NCBI GenBank assembly: GCA_903833215.1
Contig: CAILEM010000061.1
Coordinates: 1-64,000, forward strand
Direction: 5' to 3'
Origin: an uncultured Armatimonadota bacterium
Lineage (GTDB): Bacteria > Armatimonadota > Fimbriimonadia > Fimbriimonadales > Fimbriimonadaceae
Length of the DNA: 64,000 nt
Positions 52,326 through 61,340 of this stretch are shown in pieces. A program made the translations under genes and the position numbers. Below the pieces are notes generated by a model, which worked only from the letters and a program-made list of their open reading frames with translations, was not told the origin of the DNA and searched no databases. Positions within the stretch are counted from its first letter, which is position 1. Each line of letters opens with the position of its first letter.

Positions 52326-53335
52326 GCGCAGTCGCCAATCCAACTCAGATCGTTAAGAAGAATTACGTAACGGCGATCCGCGAAGCCTTGTTCGAGGAGA
52401 TGGCCCTCAACCCGGACATGATCTGTCAGGGCGAGGATATCGGAATTCTCGGTGGAGCCTTCGGGGTTACGGAAGGTCTTCAAGCCGAATATGGCGCAAG
52501 TCGAGTCATTGACATGCCGATCTCGGAGGCCTGCATCGTTGGGTCCGCTGTCGGAATGGCTCTTGCTGGCAAGACAGTGATGGCCGAGATGCAGTTCATC
52601 GACTTCATCTCCTGCGGTTTTGACCAAATCGTCAACATGATGGCGACGTATTGCTACCGGACCGCAGGTGAGGTTAATATGCCCGTCGTGGTGAGGGGAC
52701 CTGCCGGCGCCTACGGCGGTGGAGCTCTCTACCACAGTCAGATGAACGAGGCTTGGTTCTGCAACTCACCAGGTCTTAAAGTTATTTGCCCAAGCACTCC
52801 GTACGATGCGAAAGGCTTGATGAAGGCAGCACTCCGAGATGGCAATCCTTGCCTCTTCTTTGAGATCAAAGAGCTGTACCGCAAGAGGGAAGTCGAAGAG
52901 CTATTGCCTGAAGAAGACTATGTCATCCAGTTAGGGAAGGCAGCAGTTCGCCGCTCAGGAAAGGACATCACCTTCGTCAGCTACGGTCAGAACGTTTATC
53001 ACTGCCTCCAAGCAGCTGATGAGCTTGCGAAGCTCGGTGTTGACGCTGAAGTCATTGATATTCGAACCCTTGTCCCATTGGACGAGGATACGATCTTCAC
53101 CTCCATTGCTAAGACGAGCCGTTTGATCGTCGTGAATGAAGCTCCGATGACCTGCGGTTTTGCCGGAGAGATCATCGCACGAGTGTCGGAAAAAGCATTT
53201 GAATATCTCGATGCCGCTCCTGTGCGAATCACGCGACTTGATACGCCAGTGCCTTGGGTGAAGCCACTTGAGCTTTACGTACTTCCATCGGTTGAAAAGA
53301 TCGTTGCCGCGGCACTGAAGACCGTCAAATACTGA
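52322..53335 (+). CDS. 2-oxoacid dehydrogenase E1 component, beta subunit
   Basis: 337-aa partner of the alpha subunit, forming the alpha2-beta2 E1. It begins with KKNYVTAIREALFEEMALNP and has the conserved CQGEDIGILGGAFGVTEGL and VIDMPISEACIVGSAVGMA. The C-terminal transketolase domain shows DAEVIDIRTLVPLDEDTIF and VNEAPMTCGFAGEI. TTG start at 52322 overlaps the alpha stop (TTGA), with AAGGAGG just upstream. Decarboxylates a 2-oxoacid and transfers the acyl group to lipoyl-E2. Confidence 0.92.
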   Translation: MSAVANPTQIVKKNYVTAIREALFEEMALNPDMICQGEDIGILGGAFGVTEGLQAEYGASRVIDMPISEACIVGSAVGMALAGKTVMAEMQFIDFISCGFDQIVNMMATYCYRTAGEVNMPVVVRGPAGAYGGGALYHSQMNEAWFCNSPGLKVICPSTPYDAKGLMKAALRDGNPCLFFEIKELYRKREVEELLPEEDYVIQLGKAAVRRSGKDITFVSYGQNVYHCLQAADELAKLGVDAEVIDIRTLVPLDEDTIFTSIAKTSRLIVVNEAPMTCGFAGEIIARVSEKAFEYLDAAPVRITRLDTPVPWVKPLELYVLPSVEKIVAAALKTVKY

Positions 53336-53424
53336 TTTTAGGCTCTGCTCAAACTCTGAATTTGGTGTGTCTGAAAACTTGCTGAACCGATTAAGCGGAA
53401 TCGAATGTACAATTTGAGCCAGCA

Positions 53425-55806
53425 ATGGCGCATTTGGAGAATCGGCGTTTCGTCATCGATGGGAAACCGCAGTTGGTTCTATCGGGCGAGGTTCATTACT
53501 TCCGACTTGACCGAAAGGACTGGCACGATCGGATTCTGAAAACCAAGCAGGCTGGCTGTAATGCCGTCGCCAGCTATATTCCCTGGCTCTTTCACGAAGA
53601 GATTGAGGGTGACATCGATGTCACGGGCCGAAAGCGTCCAGAACACGACTTGGGGGCCTTCATTGACCTTTGCCACCGCGAAGGATTGTGGTTTATTGCT
53701 CGACCGGGTCCGTTTATCATGGCCGAGGTCAAGAACGAAGGAATTCCTGACTGGATTTATCAACGATGTCCAGATGCGATCCCAACAACATGGGGTGGCA
53801 AAAAGGCAACGAGTAAAACCCTGAGTTATCTCAATCCTACGTTCCTCAAGTTTGTGAAGCGTTGGTATTCCGCAGTCATGCCCATTCTTGCGCCACGGCT
53901 TGACTCGAACGGTGGCCCGGTCATTTCGGTGCAGCTCGATAACGAAATTGGCATGCTTCAATGCTGGACCGAGGAAGCAGATCTCAGCGAAGACGTGCTA
54001 TGTGACTTCACGGGGTACGTGCAGAAGAAGTACAGCCACGAGCAGCTCAAGACCCTCTATCCGTTTGACGTTGCAGATCCCGCGAGTCGAGCGAAGCATC
54101 TTGAAGATGCCACTTTCGAGACCGCACGGACGTTCCACTCGGACTACACCGAGGTAACCCGCCAACGATTTTCCAAGTATGCGGCGAAGCTGCGCGAGTT
54201 CGCCGAAGCGGAAGGAGTGAAAGGAATTCCATTCCTCATCAACATCCATGGCAGCGGGGGAGGTCGGGCGACGACGTTCCCCATCGGCATCAGTCAAACC
54301 TTTCGCAGTTACACCCAAGAAGCAGGTTACTGGGGATCCTCCGATCATTATTTGGGAGAACTCACGCGCCAGAACGCAGGAGATCTTTATTTCCTGAATG
54401 CATTTATGGCTTGCGTCAATCGGCCCGAACAACCCTTGAGTTCCGTTGAGTTTGAGGCAGGTACCGGCGACTATGGTGAGAATGGCGCGGTGCGGCAATC
54501 AGGGGCGGCAACTGACTTCAAGGCGCGGTTGAGCGTGGTGCAAGGGAATCGATTGCTAAACCACTACTTGATCGCCGGTGGTCATAACCCTAAGCTTGAG
54601 AAAACCAAGCAAGATGGAAACAGCCGTATTGGTACGACGGGTGGCCGGCACGGATTCGCCGCGCCCATAAGCCCCGAGGGGCGGCTTGATCCGACCTACT
54701 TTGCGCTCAAAGATACGAATCACACTTTATCCGCTGTCGGGCATCTCCTCGCTGACATGGACGAGGAACATGACCCGATCACCCTCGGATTTGTGCCTGA
54801 CTATTACTCCACCGATGTGAAGCGTCCCGGACCCATTCGTGATTTCGTGTCTTCTGTCGAGGGCATCCGTGGCATGAACGAAGGACTGGTTCGTTCGATG
54901 TTGGCGTGTGGCTTCAGTTTTCCGGCTATCAACCTTCAAGCCGCTATTCCAACTGGAACCAAGGCGATCGCGTTCGCTTCAGCGACTTGTCTACACAGCG
55001 ATATCCAGGCATCACTGGTGGATTTCGTTTCGCAAGGAGGACACCTCCTCCTGTATGGAAGGATTCCAGTTGAAGATCTCGAAGGTCATCGTGTAACAAT
55101 CCTCGCTGATGCCCTCCATCTCCACCCAGAGCCGTACAAAAATGGAACCGCCGATTATTTTCCATCCATTACGGGAATTGGTTGGGCGAAAAACGAACCT
55201 GAAATCAGGGCTTGGCAGATTCCTCCCTTCAGGGCAGAGCACGGAGAGCCGTTTCTTCAACTCACGCAAACGGACCTAATGGGTGGGACGACGGTGCGAC
55301 TCGGAAAGGGAACTTGTACGGTGGTGACCGCAGAGTTACCGCTGCATATGTCGTTGTGGCACGGAATCTTTGATCGAATGTCGGTCAAACCCACCCTTCG
55401 GCACGACGCTCAGTTTGGAGGGGTCCTGCTTCATCGAATTCGAAACAGCCGAGGAGAAAGGTTCATCAGCCTCATCAACCTCGATCAGGAGCACAAAGAT
55501 TTGAATATCACCGAAGGAGAAGCAAACCTGTTCGGTGGGAAAGTGTTCTTGGCGGGCCGCACGGCGAAGTTATTGCCGCTCGGGGTTGTGATCCACGGTC
55601 ATCGGATCGTTCGGTCTACCGCTGAAATTGCAGAAGTTGGTAATCATTCGATCTCCTTCAGACAGTCCCTCGAACCAGAGGTAGTTGAAATCGACGGCAC
55701 AGTAGATATCGACACGCAGACGGCACGGTTCTTACAAACAGATGGAAATTCGAGGTTGATCGAGATCCTTCCAGGAAGGGGCCTTACCAAGATTCAGACC
55801 GGTTGA
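53425..55806 (+). CDS. Glycoside hydrolase family 35 beta-galactosidase-like enzyme
   Basis: 793-aa enzyme expected to hydrolyse terminal beta-galactosides. It opens with FVIDGKPQLVLSGEVHYFRL and GCNAVASYIPWLFHEE, the family start. The acid/base Glu174 is in VQLDNEIG. The nucleophile Glu is in SSVEFEAGTGDY (Glu342 or Glu344). C-terminal domains (about 450-793) are beta-sandwiches. No signal peptide is seen, so it may act in the cytoplasm on imported oligosaccharides. It follows the E1 genes by 89 bases, with TACAAT at 53408-53413, 11 bases before the start. Confidence 0.88.
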   Translation: MAHLENRRFVIDGKPQLVLSGEVHYFRLDRKDWHDRILKTKQAGCNAVASYIPWLFHEEIEGDIDVTGRKRPEHDLGAFIDLCHREGLWFIARPGPFIMAEVKNEGIPDWIYQRCPDAIPTTWGGKKATSKTLSYLNPTFLKFVKRWYSAVMPILAPRLDSNGGPVISVQLDNEIGMLQCWTEEADLSEDVLCDFTGYVQKKYSHEQLKTLYPFDVADPASRAKHLEDATFETARTFHSDYTEVTRQRFSKYAAKLREFAEAEGVKGIPFLINIHGSGGGRATTFPIGISQTFRSYTQEAGYWGSSDHYLGELTRQNAGDLYFLNAFMACVNRPEQPLSSVEFEAGTGDYGENGAVRQSGAATDFKARLSVVQGNRLLNHYLIAGGHNPKLEKTKQDGNSRIGTTGGRHGFAAPISPEGRLDPTYFALKDTNHTLSAVGHLLADMDEEHDPITLGFVPDYYSTDVKRPGPIRDFVSSVEGIRGMNEGLVRSMLACGFSFPAINLQAAIPTGTKAIAFASATCLHSDIQASLVDFVSQGGHLLLYGRIPVEDLEGHRVTILADALHLHPEPYKNGTADYFPSITGIGWAKNEPEIRAWQIPPFRAEHGEPFLQLTQTDLMGGTTVRLGKGTCTVVTAELPLHMSLWHGIFDRMSVKPTLRHDAQFGGVLLHRIRNSRGERFISLINLDQEHKDLNITEGEANLFGGKVFLAGRTAKLLPLGVVIHGHRIVRSTAEIAEVGNHSISFRQSLEPEVVEIDGTVDIDTQTARFLQTDGNSRLIEILPGRGLTKIQTG

Positions 55807-55812
55807 CCCAAT

Positions 55813-56160
55813 CTAGAAGGCTTTGCTAGCAACCAAGCTTCCTACGATATAGATCACGGCGTAGGCAAGGAAGCCTAGTCGCATCGCGTTCGTCACGAAT
55901 TTCGGTCGAAGTGTTCGGAGAATTTCAAGGAAAATGACGGGGATCATAAAAGTGAGCCCCTTCACAATAAGAAATCTCGCATCAGAATGGTCAATGCTGG
56001 CCTGCAATACCGGATTTTGCTCTCTTGCCAGTCCTGTCCTTACACAATATAGGGTGTAAAGCATGTCCCAAGTGCAGAGCGTGACGATCAATACCGTCTC
56101 GGGCATTACAATGCGCCTTGAAATCGCGTGGGAAAGCCCGTCGTTGTTTTCTGCCACCAT
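55813..56160 (-). CDS. Small polytopic membrane protein (DUF5658-like)
   Basis: 115 aa, three predicted membrane helices (about ETVLIVTLCTWDMLYTLYCV, LIVKGLTFMIPVIFLEIL, LGFLAYAVIYIVGSLVA). Features GLAREQNPVLQASIDHSDARFLIVK resemble DUF5658 proteins, where a Glu-x-N-P motif sits after the first helix. Function unknown. The start is put at ATG 56160; an in-frame ATG at 56235 would add 25 polar residues. It is convergent with the GH35 gene (7-base gap). Confidence 0.6.
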   Translation of the reverse strand: MVAENNDGLSHAISRRIVMPETVLIVTLCTWDMLYTLYCVRTGLAREQNPVLQASIDHSDARFLIVKGLTFMIPVIFLEILRTLRPKFVTNAMRLGFLAYAVIYIVGSLVASKAF

Positions 56161-56257
56161 AGGGAGTATCCCTACTGACTGTAATTCCGTCTGCCCCGTT
56201 TTTATGTGTCCGGTTTTTTGGGACTTTGGGACCAACAGGCGGTTGGGTTTCTCGGTT

Positions 56258-57643
56258 TTAGCTCTTTTCAGGCACCAGCGGCGGGCTATACACCCGAATC
56301 GATTTCAGTGTTGGTCTGGTGCCTGGCTCTGCTTCGAGGACCACCTTATGCGGCCCATTGCTTAACCCTTGGGCAATCGTTACAGAGCTTTCCACGGTTG
56401 GGTTAGTGCCAATCGCAAACTTGACTGAATCCAAGAAGTGAGGCACCACCGTCCATGTGGCCTTTAGGTCTTCTGGGATAGCCGACTTGAAAACTGCCTT
56501 GCAGTAGGCTAGATTCCAGTCTTCGGGCTCGATCGCCACACGTCCCGACTTTGAGACGAACGGAGTGTCACTACGCCCTTCGCCATCGGGGCCGGTTTTG
56601 GAGCCAACAACATCGAAGGCGAAATTTTTGCCATCTTCCGACGCGTTATGGAATCGGACCGTCCAGTCTTCAAGCTGTAGACATTGTTTGGCGGTTGTTC
56701 TGAGAATCAGCGGCCAGTTTGTGCCTGGCCAAGCGCTTGCCCGACTGACTGCGTAAAGACTTGGAATCGAAGAAGGGGTTTTTCCGTCAATGGTCACCTT
56801 GACCTTTTTCCCAACATCGGTTGTCAAAGGAATGAGGTCAATCCGAGTTCCTGTGAATTCCAATTCCAGCCGATTACCTGTCCACTTCGGTGTGAAGTCT
56901 TTTACCTGACGAAATGATTTGGCTTCGTTGGGGTGGTACACGAAGTGCTGTTCGACGAGTTGCGCCATCACCCGGCATCCCCAATCGTTGAGGTGAACCC
57001 CGTCCCTCAAGAGTTGGCTGGGTGTCAAGTGATTTTCGTTGAGATATTGTCGCCACTGCGTCCTCTGGTCGAGGTATTCGATGTGGCCCAGTCGCTTGAC
57101 GAGATCGGGTTGGAATACTTGATTCCACCATGCGCTCCAGTTCGACATGGTTGGGGTTGGGAGAGATGCAGGCTCTGCCAATTCTTCAGGCTTCGTGATG
57201 TGATCCGACTGAAGAAGGACTTCGGCCGTGGTTCGCTCCAATACGTTTCGAATAATCCGTTCGTAGTCGATATGTGAGCCGTACACGTGAAAGATCAGGA
57301 GGTCTGGCTGGAATGGGTAGAGATCTGCTTCTGCTGTTCGCCAAAGTAATTGTGAGGAATGCCCCCCGATCGCTCGGTTCTCAATAATCAAATTCGCATT
57401 TGGATAGTTGGCTCTTAGCCAGTCTGCGACCTGGTTGCTCCACTTCTGTTCCGTGATCGACTGGCCGTAGAACAACACTCGCACGGTGTTGCGATGCTGA
57501 GGTGTGCTTGTCTCCAACAGAGTCATCGTCCGCCGGATACCGAGTCCGAAAAGCTTCCTGTTCGGTGAAACTGGCACTGGGGGTTCAGATTGAGTTTGAG
57601 CCATGGCGAAGGGGATCAAATAAGCAGTAAGAATCGACAGCAC
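56258..57643 (-). CDS. Secreted SGNH/GDSL hydrolase with C-terminal beta domain
   Basis: 461-aa exported esterase-like protein with signal peptide (MLSILTAYLIPFAMAQ). The SGNH domain covers 50-260: nucleophile Ser62 in FYGQSITEQKW, Gly in ENRAIGGHSS, Asn-equivalent region FHVYGSHIDYE and the Asp-His pair in DGVHLNDWG. Residues 265-461 are a beta-sandwich (WTGNRLELEFTGTRIDLIPL). Such proteins often deacetylate polysaccharides, fitting the glycosidases here. Start GTG 57643 gives the signal peptide directly. Confidence 0.82.
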   Translation of the reverse strand: MLSILTAYLIPFAMAQTQSEPPVPVSPNRKLFGLGIRRTMTLLETSTPQHRNTVRVLFYGQSITEQKWSNQVADWLRANYPNANLIIENRAIGGHSSQLLWRTAEADLYPFQPDLLIFHVYGSHIDYERIIRNVLERTTAEVLLQSDHITKPEELAEPASLPTPTMSNWSAWWNQVFQPDLVKRLGHIEYLDQRTQWRQYLNENHLTPSQLLRDGVHLNDWGCRVMAQLVEQHFVYHPNEAKSFRQVKDFTPKWTGNRLELEFTGTRIDLIPLTTDVGKKVKVTIDGKTPSSIPSLYAVSRASAWPGTNWPLILRTTAKQCLQLEDWTVRFHNASEDGKNFAFDVVGSKTGPDGEGRSDTPFVSKSGRVAIEPEDWNLAYCKAVFKSAIPEDLKATWTVVPHFLDSVKFAIGTNPTVESSVTIAQGLSNGPHKVVLEAEPGTRPTLKSIRVYSPPLVPEKS

Positions 57644-57698
57644 ATTAAAATGAACGCGTTCACTGGGTGGAAAGATTCAGTTTATCAATGGATTTAAT

Positions 57699-57721
57699 AA
57701 TGACCATATATAATAGTCATT
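57699..57721 (+). promoter_or_regulatory. vapBC promoter and palindromic operator
   Basis: A perfect TATAAT (57709-57714) lies seven bases before the antitoxin ATG. It is framed by the inverted repeat AATGAC (57699-57704) and GTCATT (57716-57721). This is the expected arrangement for an antitoxin that covers the -10 region to repress its own operon. The mRNA would be leaderless. Confidence 0.7.
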
Positions 57722-57958
57722 ATGAAATCGATCAGTGTGACCGAATTCAAAAGTCATTGCCTGCAATTGCTTGAAGAAGCAAGGTTGACCGGAGAGCCCA
57801 TTGAAATCCTGAAGCATGGAAAGCCACTCGCAACGGTGACGCCTGCAGTCTCTGCAATCCGCTATGAACCTGGAATGTTTCGTGATTCGGCGAAAATAGT
57901 TGGGGAAATTCTTGTGGACGGTGTTGATCTAGGAATCACATGGGAGGCGCTCGAATGA
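57722..57958 (+). CDS. vapB: Type II antitoxin, Phd/YefM family
   Basis: 78-aa DNA-binding antitoxin. The N-terminal half MKSISVTEFKSHCLQLLEEA..GEPIEILKHGKPLATVTP is a textbook Phd/YefM fold that dimerises on DNA. The C-terminal tail (ILVDGVDLGITWEALE) should wrap the toxin. It overlaps the PIN toxin by four bases (ATGA). It sits behind a palindromic operator at 57699-57721. The gene name is by function of the pair; the protein belongs to the Phd/YefM-type antitoxins. Confidence 0.92.
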   Translation: MKSISVTEFKSHCLQLLEEARLTGEPIEILKHGKPLATVTPAVSAIRYEPGMFRDSAKIVGEILVDGVDLGITWEALE

Positions 57959-58332
57959 TCGCCCTGGATACACATTTTTGGATTTGGTTTCATCTGGGTG
58001 ACCCAAGGTTAACAGACAATGTGACTTCTAGGATTGGGCGAGATACTGTTGTTTCGACTGCGACAATTTGGGAGGCAACTCTCTTATTGGAAAAGGGAAG
58101 AATTGTTAGTGAATATTCACCGCAGACCACCGTACAGAGATGGCTCGACGCTGCTCCGATGCGAATCGTGCCGATTGATCGTGAAATCGTCTTTCTGTCT
58201 CGATCTCTGTCATTCCTTCATGAAGATCCTGCCGATCGATTCATTGCGGCAACGGCGTTCTCATGTAACCTCCCGTTAGCAACCTTAGATGGGCGATTAC
58301 GGAGCTTGACATGGCTGAAAACCATCTGCTAG
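57955..58332 (+). CDS. vapC: Type II toxin, PIN-domain ribonuclease VapC
   Basis: 125-aa PIN nuclease that cleaves RNA, often tRNA or rRNA. The acidic site is complete: Asp5 (MIALDTHFWIW), Glu40 (TIWEATLL), Asp94 (DPADRFIAATA) and Asp112 (ATLDGRL). The start at ATG 57955 overlaps the antitoxin stop; an in-frame start 15 bases upstream is less likely. Intact pair. Confidence 0.93.
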   Translation: MIALDTHFWIWFHLGDPRLTDNVTSRIGRDTVVSTATIWEATLLLEKGRIVSEYSPQTTVQRWLDAAPMRIVPIDREIVFLSRSLSFLHEDPADRFIAATAFSCNLPLATLDGRLRSLTWLKTIC

Positions 58333-58446
58333 CTCCAAGCCAAAATGGAGCGATGCACCATTGGGTCTTTTTTCCTCAGTGAACTGAGGTCGCGATTGAA
58401 TCCCCATCTTGCCTGAGTAGTTTCAAATTACGTAAGGAAAATCAAA

Positions 58447-59058
58447 ATGAGCAAATTAAGAAACCTAATGGCCGTGACTGTTCTTAGCGGGCTTTCCGCT
58501 CTTGGATTCGCCCAAAGCGGTAGAGATGTGGCGCTCTATCCTTGGACGTTCACCGATGGCAACAAGACCTCACGACAGATGGTTGTCCTGACTGCCAAGC
58601 GAATTGCCGAGAACCAAGGGCTGCATGTGATTGCACAGGACACCGCTTATGGAAAATTCGACTCGCTCAGGCCGAAGATCTCACTTGATAAAGACCTGCC
58701 AGCAGAGCCGGACCTTGCTCGATTCGCCCGAGCCGTTCACGCAGGGAACCTGATTTTTGGCCATGTGAGTTGGCACACACGAAGCAAGTGGGTAGGAACC
58801 GGGCCCAAGACCATTTCCTCGGCCAAAGTTGACGTGTATGTCTTCAACCTGAAAGAAGGAAAGGTGACGTACAGCAAAGAAGGCATTGAGGCGCGAAGCG
58901 ATGAAAAGGAATCGACGCTCAAGGATGTCGCGGCGATTTTGTTCACACCCATTATTCCGATGATCAGCGGGGGACCAGCAACGCCACGAGAGCAACGTGC
59001 TGTTCAGATTGCGTTGGGTAAAGCGCTACTGGATTGGACGAAGATGATCAACCGGTAG
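58447..59058 (+). CDS. Exported protein of unknown function
   Basis: 203 aa with a clear signal peptide (MSKLRNLMAVTVLSGLSALGFAQ). The mature part has helix KTSRQMVVLTAKRIAENQ, then strands LIFGHVSWHTRSKWVG and SAKVDVYVFNLKEGKVTYSKE, and a C-terminal helix EQRAVQIALGKALLDW. The order of strand-helix units is reminiscent of CsgG/LpoB-like periplasmic folds, which is only a structural impression. AAGGA lies eight bases before ATG. No partner is evident. Confidence 0.68.
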   Translation: MSKLRNLMAVTVLSGLSALGFAQSGRDVALYPWTFTDGNKTSRQMVVLTAKRIAENQGLHVIAQDTAYGKFDSLRPKISLDKDLPAEPDLARFARAVHAGNLIFGHVSWHTRSKWVGTGPKTISSAKVDVYVFNLKEGKVTYSKEGIEARSDEKESTLKDVAAILFTPIIPMISGGPATPREQRAVQIALGKALLDWTKMINR

Positions 59059-59104
59059 CTACAAGGTGCGGTGCTTCTAGTCGCAGTTGCGAATACAGCT
59101 GCGG

Positions 59105-60226
59105 CTAGCTTGCGACTTTCAGACGCGGGCGCATTTCGCCAAGGACTGGATTCAAATAATTCTGAGCGATCCAGTCAATTACGGGAACGCAGACAGCGTC
59201 CCCAAAGCCGAATAGAGCTTGATTGAGGGGCACGGTCACGTTGAAATCATCTGCACCCATAAGCCGAGCACATTCTCGCTCCGTGAGCAATCGAGCCCGG
59301 TAACCACCGTTTCCTGCAACGAATAGAATCTGCCGGGCGCTACCGCCTTTCGGGGTTCGCAAGCAGCCTGCAATAGAGTCACATCGGAGTTCAGCCATTG
59401 ATCGGCCATTTCGGACACGCCGAAACACTGTGCCTACTGAAATCCTCTCAGAATGTATCATTTCATCAGCAACTCTCCGATGGCGCTCGCTCATTTGATT
59501 GAGAAGATATTGTGAACGGTCATTTGTCCACCAATAGTGAGAGTCTCTGGGCAAGTCTTCAAGGATGTCTTCAAGACTTACCGTCCTTTCGGGCAGTCGT
59601 GGTAATTCCCGCAACTTCCACATGATATCTGGAGTTTCGAGGATGAAATTTGCTAGCTGGGGAGGGCGTACTTCAGACTCGAAAAAAGAAAGGCTTCGTC
59701 GATCTGCGGTTGCTAAATCAGCTTGACGGCATCCGACAATGAAAAGTCGCTGTCTCGACTGGGGCACAAAGTGACTTGCGTCAATGATGAACGCATCAAT
59801 GCTATATCCAAGTTCCGTTAACTTGAGAAGAGCCGTTTTTAAATCACCTCCGCCGTTGGAGGTTAGGAACCCAACGACATTTTCTAGCATGATCAAAGGC
59901 GGTCGAAGCCTATCTAGCTTGTTTAGCAGTTCGACAAACGGCCATAGTGCGGAAGAGTGTTCACCTGCAAGCCCTGCTCGTGCTCCAGCCAAGCTGAGGT
60001 CTGTACAAGGAAAGGAGGCCGTTGCAAGGTCAAACTGGGGAATAGTTTCTGGTTTGACAGCTCGAATGTCACCCAATTCAAAGTGGAAGAGTCCATGAGG
60101 GAAGTTTGCCTGATACATTTCCACCTTCTTAGGGTCAATGTCATTGGCGTAGACGCACTCCCAACCTGACTTCTCCAAGCCAAGCCTTACTAGCCCGATC
60201 CCAGCAAAGAACTCAGCAAAGCGCAT
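59105..60226 (-). CDS. DNA (cytosine-5) methyltransferase
   Basis: 373-aa C5 methyltransferase. Motif I FAEFFAGIGLVRLGLE, motif IV SFPCTDLSLAG with catalytic Cys74, motif VI MLENVVGF, motif VIII VPQSRQRLFIVG and motif X ALFGFGDAVCVPVIDWIAQ are all present. The target recognition domain lies between about 180 and 290. Start ATG 60226 is set by a TACAAT box six bases upstream. It lies downstream of a DUF4928 gene in the same direction and likely protects against that protein's nuclease activity. Confidence 0.94.
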   Translation of the reverse strand: MRFAEFFAGIGLVRLGLEKSGWECVYANDIDPKKVEMYQANFPHGLFHFELGDIRAVKPETIPQFDLATASFPCTDLSLAGARAGLAGEHSSALWPFVELLNKLDRLRPPLIMLENVVGFLTSNGGGDLKTALLKLTELGYSIDAFIIDASHFVPQSRQRLFIVGCRQADLATADRRSLSFFESEVRPPQLANFILETPDIMWKLRELPRLPERTVSLEDILEDLPRDSHYWWTNDRSQYLLNQMSERHRRVADEMIHSERISVGTVFRRVRNGRSMAELRCDSIAGCLRTPKGGSARQILFVAGNGGYRARLLTERECARLMGADDFNVTVPLNQALFGFGDAVCVPVIDWIAQNYLNPVLGEMRPRLKVAS

Positions 60227-60232
60227 TTGATT

Positions 60233-60238
60233 ATTGTA
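60233..60238 (-). promoter_or_regulatory. -10 box of leaderless methyltransferase gene
   Basis: TACAAT on the minus strand, six bases (AATCAA), ATG 60226. It gives the methyltransferase its own promoter inside the restriction-modification unit. Confidence 0.55.
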
Positions 60239-60306
60239 GACGAACGTCAACTCAAATGTGAATCAGATTTTGAGTTCCTCGACGAGTTCTTGAGACCTTA
60301 AATTGA

Positions 60307-61248
60307 TCAGCGTTGGATTGTCATTTCGATCCGTAGACTTGGATCAGTCTCTACCTCGTCGACGATTTCGTTGTAACGTTCGATCAACCCGGTAAGTGCG
60401 TCTCTGCGACCGTCGGCGGAGAATTTGCCCCATTCGTACAGGTTTGTAGTTACAAATTGTTCGACTTCGAAGACATCCAGCCTGTCAGCTATGCCTTGAT
60501 TACCTGCGAGTCCTCTGACAACGGCAACTTGCTGGGAAATAGTTACCACGACGGGGCGAACATTATTTGAGAGGTTGTGTTCACAACGTCGAACAAGCGC
60601 TTCGCCGGGGGCCGTTGTGACATGGATAGCGACATCTCCGACCGAAAAGTCGCCGACTCTTCCCGTTTGAGCGTCGGAGGTCGAGTAACTGTGATGTGTA
60701 ATCCTCTGGGGGCTCAATATACAATCCAGCTTTGCACCGACAATGTGTTGCAGAACAATACCAAGATAGTGAAGGCCGGGAGTTTCTTTCTGTCGGGTCT
60801 CGGCTTGGGCTACCAAGTCCGCAATGGCATTGCGAAGACTCTTCGACGAATCCATCTTAATACGAAATGGTTTTGCTGAGAAGTATGCCAGAACACGAGA
60901 AATCCAAAAGCGCTCGATCGCGTTAAGATCAAAGTCGGGCGATTCTGCTAGCGAGTTAAGAAACTCTACATAGCGTTCCATATTTCCTAGGCTCCCGCGG
61001 CTCGTTCGTCCACCTTCCTCAGCGAGCACGCGCACGATACCATGCCTCTTTAAGATCGCTTGCACCGCAGATTTCCCCAGGCCCTGCACCTGACCCCTTC
61101 CATCGGTGACGAGTGAGCCTGGATCAAGGGGCAAGCCTTTCTCGCGAGCGTGTTCGGTCACGATGAGAGCAACGCACAGTGGCCCTTTTGTCTTGAACTG
61201 GTTTGAACTTACGAATTCTGCCAGGCGGCTCTCTAACGGTTCAATCAT
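60307..61248 (-). CDS. DUF4928-type protein, candidate type II restriction endonuclease
   Basis: 313-aa soluble protein. The N-terminal half is helical (KGPLCVALIVTEHAREKGLPLDPGSL, then GQGLGKSAVQAILKRHG-like text in VQGLGKSAVQAILKRHG). The C-terminal half has HHSYSTSDAQTGRVGDFSVGDVAIHVTTAPGEALVRRCEHNL, where Asp and Glu residues could form a nuclease site. I associate this sequence plan with DUF4928 proteins next to C5 methyltransferases. The neighbouring methyltransferase supports a restriction role, but no motif proves cleavage. Start ATG 61248 is preferred because TATACC is six bases upstream; an in-frame TTG lies at 61284. Confidence 0.65.
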   Translation of the reverse strand: MIEPLESRLAEFVSSNQFKTKGPLCVALIVTEHAREKGLPLDPGSLVTDGRGQVQGLGKSAVQAILKRHGIVRVLAEEGGRTSRGSLGNMERYVEFLNSLAESPDFDLNAIERFWISRVLAYFSAKPFRIKMDSSKSLRNAIADLVAQAETRQKETPGLHYLGIVLQHIVGAKLDCILSPQRITHHSYSTSDAQTGRVGDFSVGDVAIHVTTAPGEALVRRCEHNLSNNVRPVVVTISQQVAVVRGLAGNQGIADRLDVFEVEQFVTTNLYEWGKFSADGRRDALTGLIERYNEIVDEVETDPSLRIEMTIQR

Positions 61249-61254
61249 GATTTG

Positions 61255-61260
61255 GGTATA
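61255..61260 (-). promoter_or_regulatory. -10 box of leaderless DUF4928 gene
   Basis: TATACC on the minus strand, six bases, ATG 61248. Confidence 0.45.
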
Positions 61261-61340
61261 TGTTGTAGCATCGTATGCCTTCAATCCAATTTCACCCGAA
61301 TTAGAATGCGAAAATTGTCAAATTCATCGACTGCGAAATC

